Positions 1-8,202 are shown, counted from the stretch's first letter. The stretch is DNA of 48,626 nt from Candidatus Merdivicinus faecavium (GCA_018716285.1 DVKD01000057.1:1-48626); one strand, 5' to 3'. Notes: generated from the sequence alone by a model not told the origin. Numbers and translations are program-made.

Positions 1-1594
1 TCTCCGGCGGACACTGCGGCACTTTAGCGTTTTCTTTCTTCGACAAATTATAGTTCTGCCCCACATCCAACCCGCACTTCCGTTTGACCTGGGAGATATA
101 CAGACTGGACACCTTCAGGCCGTGCTTTTCCTGCACATACGCCTTGATCTCATCATAGGTGGCTTTGCTCTCCGCAGCAGTCAAATCCAGCTCGTCTAGA
201 TTCAACTCTACCTCGATATGCTGCTTGGTATTGAGTTTGGACAATAATACTACCGTCTCCACATGCCCGGTCCGTGGGAAGAGGTCGACCGGCTGGTATT
301 TCTCCAGGCGGTATCCGCCCCCGGCAAGGAGGGCGCAGTCGCGGGCGGCGGTGGCGGGGTTGCAGGAAATCATGACCACCCGGCCGGGGCCCATCTCAAA
401 AATCGCTTCGATCACCTCGCGGCCGCAGCCCTTGCGCGGCGGATCGACAATCACCACATCCGGCCGCGCACCCTCCTCCGCCAGGCGTTTCGCGGCCGCC
501 GAGGCGTCGGCGCAGAAAAACTCCGCGTGCGGAACCCCGTTCTGCGCCGCATTGAGACGGGCATTTTCCACCGCCTGGGGGACAATCTCCACCCCGGTCA
601 GGCGGGAGATGCGGTCCGACGCCGAAAGCCCGATCGACCCGATGCCGCAGTAGAGGTCAAGCAGATGCTCGCTCCCGTCAAAGCCGGCGAAATCAAAGGC
701 GAGCTGATAAAGCCGCTCTGCCTGCGGCTGGTTGACCTGGTAGAAAGAGGCGGGGGAGATGGAGAGCCGCTTCCCCAGGAAAAGGTCGGTGATCTGCTCT
801 TTCCCCGAGAGCAGGTCGTAGCGCTCTCCGAGGATGACGTTGGTCCGGGCGGGATTGACATTCAGCCAGATACTGACCACCGCCGGGAAGCGCTCCCGCA
901 CGCGGGCCGCGAGCTCCTTTGCTTTGGGCGGGTCGGGGCATGCTGCGACCAGGCAGAGCATGACCTCCCCGGTACCCGGGGCCTCGCGGAGGTAGATATG
1001 CCGGTACGCCCCTGTGCCGCTCTGCTCGTCGTAGACGGGGAGCCGGTTTTGGGTGAGAAAATCTGTTACAAATCGTATAATTTCAGAAAATATAACTGGT
1101 TGGAGCGGACAGTCCGCCGCAGGGATGATGCGGTGGCTGTTCCGGGCGTAAAAGCCCGCCGCGACGCGCCCATCCGGCCCGATCCCCAGCGGGTACTGGG
1201 CCTTGTTGCGGTAGCGGTCCGTTTCCGGGGCCGCGAGGATAGGGAGGGGGTCGAGGTCAAACCCGCCCAGCCGCCGGAACGCGTCCCGGACAGCCTCCTC
1301 CTTGAGCCGCCGCTCCGCCTCATAGCGGATATGGCGGAAGGCGCAGCCGCCGCAGCGGCGGTAGACCGGGCAGCCCTGCTCAGCTTCCGGCAGGCGGTCC
1401 GGCGAGGGGGTCAGCACCCGGTCGAGAAGGCCGAAGGCATAGCGCTTGAGCACCTTGACGACCTTAAAGCGGACAAAATCTCCCGGCGCTGCAAGGGGGA
1501 TGAAGACGGCAAAGCCGTCGACCCGGGCGACGCCGCTCCCTTCCAGGGTCATCCCCTCGATTGCGGCCTCGTAAAACTGATTTTTGGATACCAT
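1..1594 (-). CDS. rlmD: 23S rRNA (uracil-1939-C5)-methyltransferase RlmD/RumA, 3' end off the window
   Basis: SAM-dependent enzyme making m5U in 23S rRNA. From the ATG at 1594 the frame stays open to the left edge (about 531 codons seen). An N-terminal TRAM-like part (residues 1-60) is followed by the Fe-S cysteines CPVYRRCGGC, a SAM site LDLYCGIGS, the DPPRKGC motif and the catalytic ISCNP motif. The normal RlmD core ends at HVETVVLLSK (His about residue 444). Beyond it lies a tail of at least 88 residues (KATYDEIKAYV..., VSSLYISQVKRKCG...) encoded by much more AT-rich DNA. From memory, such tails occur on RlmD of Firmicutes where integrative elements use the 3' end of rum as attachment site. 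The start is supported by GGAG upstream. No promoter fits between the upstream hairpin and the start, so it is probably transcribed from the PBP gene. Very sure of the enzyme; the origin of the tail is inferred. Confidence 0.93.
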   Translation of the reverse strand, partial: MVSKNQFYEAAIEGMTLEGSGVARVDGFAVFIPLAAPGDFVRFKVVKVLKRYAFGLLDRVLTPSPDRLPEAEQGCPVYRRCGGCAFRHIRYEAERRLKEEAVRDAFRRLGGFDLDPLPILAAPETDRYRNKAQYPLGIGPDGRVAAGFYARNSHRIIPAADCPLQPVIFSEIIRFVTDFLTQNRLPVYDEQSGTGAYRHIYLREAPGTGEVMLCLVAACPDPPKAKELAARVRERFPAVVSIWLNVNPARTNVILGERYDLLSGKEQITDLFLGKRLSISPASFYQVNQPQAERLYQLAFDFAGFDGSEHLLDLYCGIGSIGLSASDRISRLTGVEIVPQAVENARLNAAQNGVPHAEFFCADASAAAKRLAEEGARPDVVIVDPPRKGCGREVIEAIFEMGPGRVVMISCNPATAARDCALLAGGGYRLEKYQPVDLFPRTGHVETVVLLSKLNTKQHIEVELNLDELDLTAAESKATYDEIKAYVQEKHGLKVSSLYISQVKRKCGLDVGQNYNLSKKENAKVPQCPPE

Positions 1595-1610
1595 ATCACA
1601 CGCTCCAGAC

Positions 1611-1641
1611 AAACGGCCCCGCAGATGCGAGGCCGTTTTTT
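1611..1641. terminator. Hairpin between PBP1A and rlmD
   Basis: AAACGGCC pairs with GGCCGTTT around an inner CGC/GCG stem. The U-tract is strong only on the plus strand (TTTTTT). In the minus direction, the way both genes are read, it is just GTTTG, so substantial read-through into rlmD is expected. Confidence 0.6.
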
Positions 1642-1659
1642 CAAATCACAGGTTTTCAC

Positions 1660-3897
1660 TTACTCGATGGTCGTAGCGTCCAGCGGGCTGCTGCCGCCGC
1701 CACCGCTGTTGCTTCCGCCTCCGCCGGCAGAGGAGCTCTCGTCTCCTTCCTCATCGGTGGAGCCGTGCGGGGATTCGCAGATGCCGGGCTTGGCATTCTC
1801 CTTGTAATAGCCCGTCTCGGTGCTGGTGCAGTTGCTGCCGACGGCCAGACCGGTCTCGGTGCAGAACTCAATGGCGACGACATCCCCGCTGAGCTCAAAC
1901 TTTTTGGGCTCAAGGCCCTCGTGGACGTCGGTCATGATGGTCTTCCAGACCTGGTCGGGGGCGTAGAGCTGGGATTCCGGCAGCTCGGCCTGGGTGTCAT
2001 AGCCGGTCCAGAAGCCGCCAATATAATAGGGGGTCAGGCCGACAAAGAGCCGGTCGGTGTAATTCTGGGCGGTACCGGTCTTGCCGATGACCTCCATATC
2101 CCCCATCGCGGCGCGGTGGCCGGTACCCTGATCGCCGATGACGACCTGGCGGAGGAGCCGGTTCATGATCGTCGCCGTGTCCTCGGAGATGGCGCGGTTC
2201 TTGGTGGAGTGGTTGTCGTAGACCAGGTTGCCGGTCGAATCCTCAATGACCGAGTAGGTGGCGGGCTCGCAGTAGTAGCCGCCGTTGCCGAAGGGCGCGT
2301 AGGCCGCGGTCAGCTCGTCGAGGTAGAGACCGTAGGTGGTCGAACCGAGCGAAAGGGAGAGACCGTAGTCATTCCCATCGGTCAGAAGGGTGGTAATCCC
2401 CAGCTTGCGCTGCATGAAATCGACCGAGCGCTGGGTGGTCAGCTGCTCGATGATCTTCATCGGGATGGTGTTGAGCGACTTGCGCAGCGCGTAAACGACG
2501 GTGACGTCGCCTTCATACCGCCCGCTGAAGTTGGAGGGGTAATCCCGTCCATCCAGCTCCATGACCGGGCTGTCGACCAGGACGGTCGACCAGTTGATGA
2601 GGTCGTACTCAAGCGCGGGGGCGTAAACGGCGATCGGCTTGATGGCCGATCCGGGGGAACGGCCCGCCTGGGTCGCGCGGTTGAAGGTGCGGGAACCGGT
2701 CTTTTCCCCCTTGCCGCCGACAAGGGCCTTGACGTTGCCCTCATAGTCCATGAGGACAAAAGCGGCCTCGGGCAGCTCCCCGTTGGCGTTCGGGGAAAGT
2801 TCATTGGGGGAGAAGGTCCCCGGGTCGAGGAATTTCTCCTCCACAATCTGCTGAAGCTCCGGGTCGACGTTCATATAAATGCGGTAGCCGTTGCGGCGGA
2901 GCATGTCGGTCGCGTGCTGGCGGGTCCAGTTGTTGAGCTCCATGAGGTCGGCGATGACCTCCTCGATGCAGGCGTCGGTGTAGTAGCTGGTGACGCCCTG
3001 GGCGGTCTGCCCCTGCTGGGCGCCGTCGTCAAGCTCGACGTCCTCGTCGACCGTCACGATGGGGTCGTCCACATACTCGTCATACTCTTCCTGGGTGATC
3101 TTGCCCGCCTCGAGCAGGGCGTCGAAGGTGTAGACCCGGCGGTCCATCAGCTCCTGCGGATGGAGGTCAGGACGCAGGCTGTTGGGCGACTTGGTCATCG
3201 CGGCCAGCGAGGCCGCCTGCGGCACGGTCAGGTCCCAGACGTGGCAGCCGAAGTATTCCTGCGCGGCCGCCTCGACGCCGCGGTTGTTGCCGCCCATGAA
3301 GACAATGTTGAGGTAGACCTCCAGGATCTCGTCCTTGGTGTAGTCCCGTTCCAGCTGGATGGCGCGGAAGATCTCCCGGATCTTGCGGACCGGGGTGACG
3401 TCGTCGTCGAGGGTCAGGTTTTTGACAACCTGCTGGGTGATGGTCGAGCCGCCCTGGCCGTAACCATCCAGCCGGAGCAGGTACTGCACCGTGACATAGG
3501 CGGTGCGGATCCAGTCGACGCCTTCATGCTCGTAAAATCGCTTGTCCTCGGTGTAGACAAAGGCGTCCTGCACATGCTGGGGGATCTGATCGAGGGAGAC
3601 CTCGATGTGGTCCTCGTCCGCGCTCATCTGGTAGACCTCCTCCATCACCCCTTCCGAATTCGGGGCATAGAAAATGGTCGACTGGGCGAGGGAAACGTTA
3701 TCGAGGTCGAGGCCGGAATCGGTCTCCATAAAGTTCATGACATAGATGGTGATGGCCGTCACGACGACGCATCCGGTGATGACGCCGATCAGAAACAGGG
3801 TGACAAAGAGCCGCGCGACATGGCCCATTACATTCTGGACAGCTGTCCAAAACGGCGCCGCGCGTTTTCGTTTTCTTGTCGTTTTTTTCGCAGGCAA
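1660..3897 (-). CDS. Class A penicillin-binding protein (PBP1A-type glycosyltransferase/transpeptidase)
   Basis: Bifunctional peptidoglycan synthase of 745 aa anchored in the cytoplasmic membrane. A basic cytoplasmic head (1-28) is followed by one membrane helix (about 29-56). The GT51 glycosyltransferase domain has TEDKRFYEHEG (catalytic Glu 117), GGSTITQQ (149-156) and the RKIREIFRA motif. The transpeptidase domain has the SxxK motif SAIK (Ser 417), SLN (474-476) and KTG (606-608). All catalytic residues are present. The C-terminus is a short Gly/Ser-rich tail. Translation probably starts at a TTG at 3897: AAAGGAGG sits 8 bases ahead, and no in-frame ATG lies near a ribosome site. Its own promoter is at 3949-3977; rlmD follows in the same direction. 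Confidence 0.95.
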   Translation of the reverse strand: MPAKKTTRKRKRAAPFWTAVQNVMGHVARLFVTLFLIGVITGCVVVTAITIYVMNFMETDSGLDLDNVSLAQSTIFYAPNSEGVMEEVYQMSADEDHIEVSLDQIPQHVQDAFVYTEDKRFYEHEGVDWIRTAYVTVQYLLRLDGYGQGGSTITQQVVKNLTLDDDVTPVRKIREIFRAIQLERDYTKDEILEVYLNIVFMGGNNRGVEAAAQEYFGCHVWDLTVPQAASLAAMTKSPNSLRPDLHPQELMDRRVYTFDALLEAGKITQEEYDEYVDDPIVTVDEDVELDDGAQQGQTAQGVTSYYTDACIEEVIADLMELNNWTRQHATDMLRRNGYRIYMNVDPELQQIVEEKFLDPGTFSPNELSPNANGELPEAAFVLMDYEGNVKALVGGKGEKTGSRTFNRATQAGRSPGSAIKPIAVYAPALEYDLINWSTVLVDSPVMELDGRDYPSNFSGRYEGDVTVVYALRKSLNTIPMKIIEQLTTQRSVDFMQRKLGITTLLTDGNDYGLSLSLGSTTYGLYLDELTAAYAPFGNGGYYCEPATYSVIEDSTGNLVYDNHSTKNRAISEDTATIMNRLLRQVVIGDQGTGHRAAMGDMEVIGKTGTAQNYTDRLFVGLTPYYIGGFWTGYDTQAELPESQLYAPDQVWKTIMTDVHEGLEPKKFELSGDVVAIEFCTETGLAVGSNCTSTETGYYKENAKPGICESPHGSTDEEGDESSSAGGGGSNSGGGGSSPLDATTIE

Positions 3898-3948
3898 GTA
3901 CTCCGCCTCCTTTGGGGAATCTGTCGTCTTACGTATCCAATTCCTTTT

Positions 3949-3977
3949 AGTATATCATATTTTTGGCAATTTGTTAA
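3949..3977 (-). promoter_or_regulatory. Sigma-A promoter of the PBP1A gene
   Basis: TTAACA (3972-3977), 17-bp spacer, TATACT (3949-3954), about 50 bases before the TTG start. Confidence 0.7.
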
Positions 3978-4067
3978 GCCCTTGGCCGTGGTTCTGTATA
4001 TTTTTCCCTTTTCCGCGCAAAATAACAGTACAGAAACGGGTATTTTTTCGGGAAAGGTGGTTTGATT

Positions 4068-4376
4068 ATGAACCGAAAAATCGCAATCGGGGCCTCTGCG
4101 GGAGCCGCAGGACTGCTCGCAGCCGGGCTGATGCTCTTCTTTGGCGCGATGCGGGTCCCGGCCGAGGCAGAGCCGCCCGCCCCGCAGCCCGCCTACACCC
4201 TGCGGGAGTTTGACGGCCGCCTCGCCGTCTTTGCGGCGGGGGAGGAGGAGCCCATCCAGGTCCTCGACCTGGATATCCGGCTGCTGCCGCCCTACGACCA
4301 GGGGCTGCTCCGCGCGGGCATCGACGCTGCGGACGAGCAGGAGCTCCAGAGGCTGCTGGAAGACTACACTTCGTAA
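4068..4376 (+). CDS. Small secreted or membrane-anchored protein of unknown function
   Basis: 102 aa, transcribed away from the PBP gene. One N-terminal hydrophobic stretch (residues about 4-27) ends near an Ala-rich possible signal-peptidase site, followed by a Pro-rich linker and a compact C-terminal domain of about 60 residues: YTLREFDGRLAVF, then LDLDIRLLPPYDQGLL and an ending LLEDYTS. I recall similar short proteins in many Clostridia but cannot name the family. The ATG at 4068 was chosen because AAAGGTGG lies 7 bases upstream; a TTG six bases earlier is in frame but too close to that site. No clear promoter was found in the 160-bp divergent region. The product probably acts outside the membrane; function unknown. 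Confidence 0.75.
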   Translation: MNRKIAIGASAGAAGLLAAGLMLFFGAMRVPAEAEPPAPQPAYTLREFDGRLAVFAAGEEEPIQVLDLDIRLLPPYDQGLLRAGIDAADEQELQRLLEDYTS

Positions 4377-4409
4377 TATCACAGGAAAATATACAGAAAA
4401 CGCCGCCGC

Positions 4410-5705
4410 TTACTCGTCGTACACCCGGATCACCGCGGAGATCTTCCGGATGACCGACATGCCGGAAAAAACGGCGAGGGAGTCGCTGAAGTTGCGCTCC
4501 TGCACCCGGTCGGTGATGACGACGATCTCGGCGGTGTCGGCGGTGCGGGCCTTCTGGATGACCTGGGCGATGCTGACGCCGTTGTTGCCCAGGACGCTCG
4601 CCACGTTTGCGAGGACGCCGGGCCGGTCCTCGACCTGCATCCGCAGGAAGAACCGGTTTTCGGTGTCCTCCATCTTTTTGACGGGAATCTGCTTGTAGCA
4701 GGTGCAGCCGACCCGCCCGGCGCAGCCGCAGCGGAGGTTGCGCACCGCCTCGCACACATCGCCCAGGACCGCGCTGGCGGTGGGCAGGCTGCCCGCGCCG
4801 CGGCCGCGGAACATGAGGTCGCCGGCCGCGTCCCCGTGGACGAAGACCGCGTTGAAGGAGTCGTGGACCGTTGCGAGCGGATGGCCGAGGGGGAGGAGCA
4901 TCGGATGGACCCGCGCCTCGATCCCGGAGGGGGTGCAGCGGGCGAGAGCGACCAGCTTGATGCAGCAGCCCATCTCCTCGGCATAGGCGATGTCCTTGGC
5001 CGACAGGCCCGAAATGCCCTGGGTGTAGACGTCGGAGAGGACGACCCGCGAATTGAAGCCGATCGAGGCTAAAATGGCGAGTTTGCGGGCGGCGTCGCAG
5101 CCCTCGATGTCGGCGGTGGGGTCGGCCTCGGCGTAACCCAGCTCCTGCGCCTTTTGGAGGGCGGTGTCAAAGTCCATGCCGTCCCGGCTCATCCGGGTGA
5201 GGATATAGTTGGTCGTGCCGTTTAGGATGCCCATGATCTCGGTGATGTAGTTGCCGGCCAGGCACTGCTTGAGCGGCCGGATGATGGGGATGCCGCCCGC
5301 GACGGCCGCCTCAAAGAGGAGGTCGCAGCCCGCTTCCTCGGCGGCGGCGAAGAGCTCCGCGCCGTGCTCGGCCATGAGGTCCTTGTTGGCGGTGACGACG
5401 CTCTTGCCCGCCCGGAGCGCCTCGAGGATGCGGGTGCGGGCCGGCTCGATGCCGCCGGTGACCTCGATGACGATGCGGATATCGCCGTCGTGGAGGATAT
5501 CCTCCCACCGGTCGGTGAAGAGGGCGGGGTCGGCGCCCCGCCGGGGGCGGGAAAGGTCCCGCACGAGGATGCGGCTGATCACCGGGCAGAGCCCGAGCTT
5601 GTGCGGGAATTCGTGTTTCTGACGCTGGAAAAGCTGGTAAACGCCGCTGCCGACTGTGCCATAGCCGAGCAGGGCGGCCTGGATTTCGGGGCAGTGTTCC
5701 GTCAT
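4410..5705 (-). CDS. hom: Homoserine dehydrogenase with C-terminal ACT domain
   Basis: 431 aa cytoplasmic enzyme reducing aspartate-semialdehyde to homoserine with NAD(P)H, the branch point to threonine and methionine. The Rossmann motif GYGTVGSGV is at residues 14-22. The segments VTANKDL, GGIPIIRPL and GILNGTTNYIL followed by YAEADPTADIEG (substrate site) are as in the family. An ACT domain (about 350-425, starting at the DRPGVLANVASVLG segment) suggests threonine feedback inhibition. A good ribosome site (GAAAGGAAGG) precedes the ATG at 5705. It stands alone here; no thrB, thrC or lysC is nearby. Confidence 0.96.
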   Translation of the reverse strand: MTEHCPEIQAALLGYGTVGSGVYQLFQRQKHEFPHKLGLCPVISRILVRDLSRPRRGADPALFTDRWEDILHDGDIRIVIEVTGGIEPARTRILEALRAGKSVVTANKDLMAEHGAELFAAAEEAGCDLLFEAAVAGGIPIIRPLKQCLAGNYITEIMGILNGTTNYILTRMSRDGMDFDTALQKAQELGYAEADPTADIEGCDAARKLAILASIGFNSRVVLSDVYTQGISGLSAKDIAYAEEMGCCIKLVALARCTPSGIEARVHPMLLPLGHPLATVHDSFNAVFVHGDAAGDLMFRGRGAGSLPTASAVLGDVCEAVRNLRCGCAGRVGCTCYKQIPVKKMEDTENRFFLRMQVEDRPGVLANVASVLGNNGVSIAQVIQKARTADTAEIVVITDRVQERNFSDSLAVFSGMSVIRKISAVIRVYDE

Positions 5706-5772
5706 GGCGGCCTTCCTTTCGTTTTGCGCTGTTTTCTATAGAAAGCCCCGGGGATGGGGCGGTGACACCGAT

Positions 5773-5800
5773 ATTATAGCATAAAAATCCGAAAAGTACA
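5773..5800 (-). promoter_or_regulatory. Probable extended -10 promoter of hom
   Basis: TGCTATAAT (extended -10; TATAAT at 5773-5778) with only a weak -35 (TGTACT, 5795-5800). Located about 70 bases before the hom start. Confidence 0.55.
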
Positions 5801-5859
5801 CCCTTTTGGGGGCGCGGGAAAGTTTTTTTCACGAAAAGTTAAGGAGAAATTAAGAAATG

Positions 5860-5885
5860 AGAGGGACGGCGGCTGCCGTCCCTCT
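5860..5885 (-). terminator. Terminator after the VanZ-like gene
   Basis: AGAGGGACGGC pairs with GCCGTCCCTCT around a GGCT loop, 20 bases after the VanZ-like stop. The U-run on the minus strand is modest; the plus strand also has TTTATA. Confidence 0.7.
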
Positions 5886-5905
5886 TTATACGATTTGTAT
5901 TTTCT

Positions 5906-6436
5906 TTACGAAATACGCCAGATCGAAATACGTCGCAACAACCGGTTGATTACCGGAAGTTTGAGCATTCCGTATCCCAGTATACACCCAAGCATCTGTA
6001 AGATAAGGTCATCGATGTCAAATGTACCGAACCGCAGAAGTAACTGTGCAACCTCCAGAACCAGCATAAAGCCGAACGCAGCTGCGAGGGTTTTGGCGAG
6101 GGTCTGCAGCCTCGGGAAGAGGCAGGGCAGCAGGACGCCCAGCGGCACGCCCAGCACGAAATTGCCCAGCAGATTGCCGACGATGTAGCCGGCGTTCATC
6201 GAGCCCTCGGCCGCGCGGGCCAGGTACTCCGCAATGCTGCGGAAGGGGACAAAATTCGTGCGGAGCCGGAAAAAGAGGGCGAATTCCATATCCCTGTAAT
6301 CATACCAGAAAATTATATTGCGTATAAACATACAGTATAGAAGGAAAACGACATAAAGGGCAGTTACTACTAAAAGCAATATTTGAACTGATTTTTTTAT
6401 TTGTATCACCTCTTTTCTTTGCCTAAATCTTAACAT
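5906..6436 (-). CDS. VanZ-like integral membrane protein
   Basis: Up to 176 aa with about four membrane helices. VanZ-family signatures are clear: a first helix near residues 18-38, NLLGNFVLGVPLGVLLP (about 90-106), a glutamate-containing helix LVLEVAQL, and FDIDDLILQMLGCILGYG. VanZ of enterococci gives low-level teicoplanin resistance; the role of chromosomal homologues is mostly unknown. The ATG at 6436 is the only standard in-frame start, but it lies within the promoter (-35 at 6450-6455, -10 at 6427-6432), and a near-perfect ribosome site (AAAGAGGTGAT) sits later, 6 bases ahead of an in-frame ATA at 6400. The true start may therefore be the ATA codon, giving 164 aa. AT-richer than its neighbours. 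Confidence 0.85.
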   Translation of the reverse strand: MLRFRQRKEVIQIKKSVQILLLVVTALYVVFLLYCMFIRNIIFWYDYRDMEFALFFRLRTNFVPFRSIAEYLARAAEGSMNAGYIVGNLLGNFVLGVPLGVLLPCLFPRLQTLAKTLAAAFGFMLVLEVAQLLLRFGTFDIDDLILQMLGCILGYGMLKLPVINRLLRRISIWRIS

Positions 6437-6455
6437 AATATAGAAATAATGTCAA
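6427..6455 (-). promoter_or_regulatory. Promoter of the VanZ-like gene, overlapping its apparent ATG
   Basis: TTGACA (6450-6455), 17-bp spacer, TAAGAT (6427-6432). Transcription would begin near 6420, downstream of the ATG at 6436. Confidence 0.7.
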
Positions 6456-6501
6456 TATATTTTTTGACGATTATACATTAACCTATTTTGTTAAAATACA
6501 C

Positions 6502-6539
6502 AAAAAATCGCGCAGTTTACAGAAATTGCAAACTGCGCG
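6502..6539 (-). terminator. Terminator of the phosphoribosyltransferase gene
   Basis: CGCGCAGTTT pairs with AAACTGCGCG and is followed by ATTTTTTG on the minus strand, just after the stop at 6544. Confidence 0.88.
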
Positions 6540-6543
6540 GAAT

Positions 6544-7083
6544 TCAGTCATGGAAGAAAAGCGGGAGCTTTTCCAGAAAGACGATGTCGGTGCGGCTGGC
6601 GGCGTCGCCCTCCGCCAGGACGGCGGCCTGGGTGACGATCTTGCCGCCCGCCTTGCCCACCAGCTCGTCGAGGGCGGTCAGCGATTCGCCGGTGCTGATG
6701 ACGTCGTCGATGACGGCGATGCGCTTGCCGCGGATCATGTTGACCTCATCCTCGCCCAGATAGAGCTTCTGGGTGTGCTGGGTGGTGATGGAATTGACTG
6801 TGACCTCGATGGGGTTGCGGGTGTAGACCTTAACGCTCTTGCGGGCGACAATGTAGGGCACGCCCATCTGGCGGGACATCTCATAGGCAAGCGGGATGCC
6901 CTTGGATTCGGCCGTGAGGAGGATATCGCAGGGGGGCAGCTTTGCGATCAGCTCCCGGGCGCAGGCGATGGTCAGCTCCACGTCCGAAAACATGATAAAT
7001 GCGGCGATATCCATCTTGTCGCTGGCCGCACAGAGCGGCAGCTGCCGGGTCAGCCCGGCGACATGTAACGTATAATACTGCAT
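6544..7083 (-). CDS. Adenine-type phosphoribosyltransferase family protein
   Basis: 179 aa type I phosphoribosyltransferase, predicted to join a purine base to PRPP in salvage. The PRPP loop VIDDVISTGES is present, preceded by ESKGIPLAYEM and IVARKSVKVYTRNP, which resemble APRT. The N-terminal half is more divergent, so another purine base or a regulatory role is possible. The ATG at 7083 has AGGAGGTGC upstream; 14 further in-frame codons upstream lack a ribosome site. No clear promoter was seen between the gene and the repeat array, so it may be read from the alaS-HIT unit through the array. A strong terminator follows. Confidence 0.87.
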   Translation of the reverse strand: MQYYTLHVAGLTRQLPLCAASDKMDIAAFIMFSDVELTIACARELIAKLPPCDILLTAESKGIPLAYEMSRQMGVPYIVARKSVKVYTRNPIEVTVNSITTQHTQKLYLGEDEVNMIRGKRIAVIDDVISTGESLTALDELVGKAGGKIVTQAAVLAEGDAASRTDIVFLEKLPLFFHD

Positions 7084-7140
7084 AGCAGCACCTCCTGGAT
7101 CCAAAACATGTCCAATTTCATTCAAATATCAGGGGGAAAT

Positions 7141-7727
7141 GCCCGGACACCGGGCAAACGGGGCACCGCGCCCCAGAGACGCGCAGCCGCCGCAAGCTCG
7201 CTGCGGAATCGCGCGCCAACCGAAACCTGACGCGAGGCGTGCGGCCGCGTCGAATCGGCAGCCCGGACACCAAGCAAAATGCCATAACGGGGTAGCACGC
7301 CTCAGAGGCGCGCAGCCCGTCGCGCACCAACCGAAGCCCGGCGCGAGGTCAGCCTGCCGCGTCGAATCGGCAGCCCGGACACCGGGCAAAATGCCAAAAC
7401 GGGGTAGCACGCTCCAGAGGCGCGCAGCCCGTCGCGCGCCAACCGAAGCCCGGCGCGAGGTCAGCCTGCCGCGTCGAATCGGCAGCCCGGACACCGGGCA
7501 AACCGCCATAACGGGGTAGCACGCACCAGAGGCGCGCAGCCCGTCGCGCGCCAGCCGAAGCCCGGCGCGAGGTCAGCCTGCCGCGTCGTCACCGGCAAGC
7601 CCGGACACCGGGCGCGAAGCAGCAGATAGAGGGTAAAACCCGTCCAGAATGCCGCAGCTTGTCGCGGCATTCCAGCAGTTAAATAGTGGCGTGCGGCCGC
7701 GTCGAATTGGCAGCGCGGACACCGCGC
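7141..7727 (-). repeat. Array of five 112-120-bp structured repeats downstream of the HIT gene
   Basis: Units begin at 7141, 7261, 7373, 7485 and 7599 (periods 120, 112, 112, 114, 114), and a last hairpin at 7713-7727 touches the HIT stop codon. Each unit has a short hairpin (GCCCGG-ACA-CCGGGC; in the last copy GCGCGG-ACA-CCGCGC) and a larger hairpin with an 8-nt loop. In units 3 and 4 the larger stem is GGCGCGC/GCGCGCC with loop AGCCCGTC. In unit 5 it is GAATGCCGC/GCGGCATTC with loop AGCTTGTC (7647-7672). Units 2-4 are nearly identical; units 1 and 5 are divergent and share GTGCGGCCGCGTCGAAT. Related single copies occur at 19453, 25780 and perhaps 26145. No protein gene is credible in 7126-7728. 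Function unknown; probably a structured 3'-UTR element. Confidence 0.85.
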
Positions 7728-7728
7728 C

Positions 7729-8067
7729 TTAGCCGGGGGGCCAGGAGAGGAGACGGCCGGCCAGCACGTGGAAGTGCAGATGGCCGACAGTCTGGCCGCC
7801 ATCCTCGCCGCAGTTGGAAACAACGCGGTAGCCGTGGTCGAGGCCCAGCTCCTTGGCCAGCTTGGCGATGACGGCATAGATCCTGCCGACGACCGCGCAG
7901 TTTTCCTCGGTGACGGCGTCCGGCCCGGTGATGTGGGCCTTGGGGATGACGAGGAAGTGGGTCGGGGCCTTGGGATCGATGTCGTAGAAGGCGTAGATCT
8001 CCTCGTCCTCGTAGATCTTCTTGCTGGGGATCTCCCCGGCAATGATCCGGCAGAATAAGCAATCCAT
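7729..8067 (-). CDS. HIT-family nucleotide hydrolase (HinT-like)
   Basis: 112 aa cytoplasmic histidine-triad protein, close to the usual length of HinT/PKCI-type purine nucleoside phosphoramidases. The N-terminal CLFCRIIAGEIPS motif, then DIDPKAPTHFLVIPK, and the C-terminal triad GHLHFHVLAG are all present. A ribosome site lies in GGAGG ahead of the ATG at 8067. It lies 135 bases downstream of alaS in the same direction with no convincing promoter between, so co-transcription is likely. The repeat array begins one base after its stop codon. Confidence 0.95.
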   Translation of the reverse strand: MDCLFCRIIAGEIPSKKIYEDEEIYAFYDIDPKAPTHFLVIPKAHITGPDAVTEENCAVVGRIYAVIAKLAKELGLDHGYRVVSNCGEDGGQTVGHLHFHVLAGRLLSWPPG

Positions 8068-8129
8068 GAAAAAACCTCCTTTCGCTCCGCAGGCGCTCCC
8101 TGGGGGATTTCCCGCGGGGACTGACTTCC

Positions 8130-8158
8130 GGGAACACTTTGACAGGCAATATGTTCCC
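8130..8158. other. Inverted repeat in the alaS-HIT gap
   Basis: GGGAACA and TGTTCCC arms separated by 15 bases. It could be a regulatory dyad or a weak stem-loop; no assignment is possible. Confidence 0.3.
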
Positions 8159-8202
8159 GCATTTTACGCGCGGCTTGAACAGCAGCCGCGGCGTGAACAG
8201 AA

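Noticed and set aside
1561-4065. 834-codon open frame on the plus strand opposite the PBP1A gene
   Set aside because: Antisense shadow caused by high GC; no ribosome site or domain, while the minus strand encodes a complete PBP. The same applies to long plus frames at 263-1807, 8833-10686, 14739-16514 and 40954-43254, and minus frames at 21659-22738 and 24138-25181.
7118-7690. Short protein frames across the repeat array
   Set aside because: Open frames are a by-product of GC-rich repeats, differ between units and lack ribosome sites.
7141-7727. CRISPR array
   Set aside because: Period of 112-120 bp, no short identical repeats separated by unique spacers, and no cas genes; units are whole-length copies.
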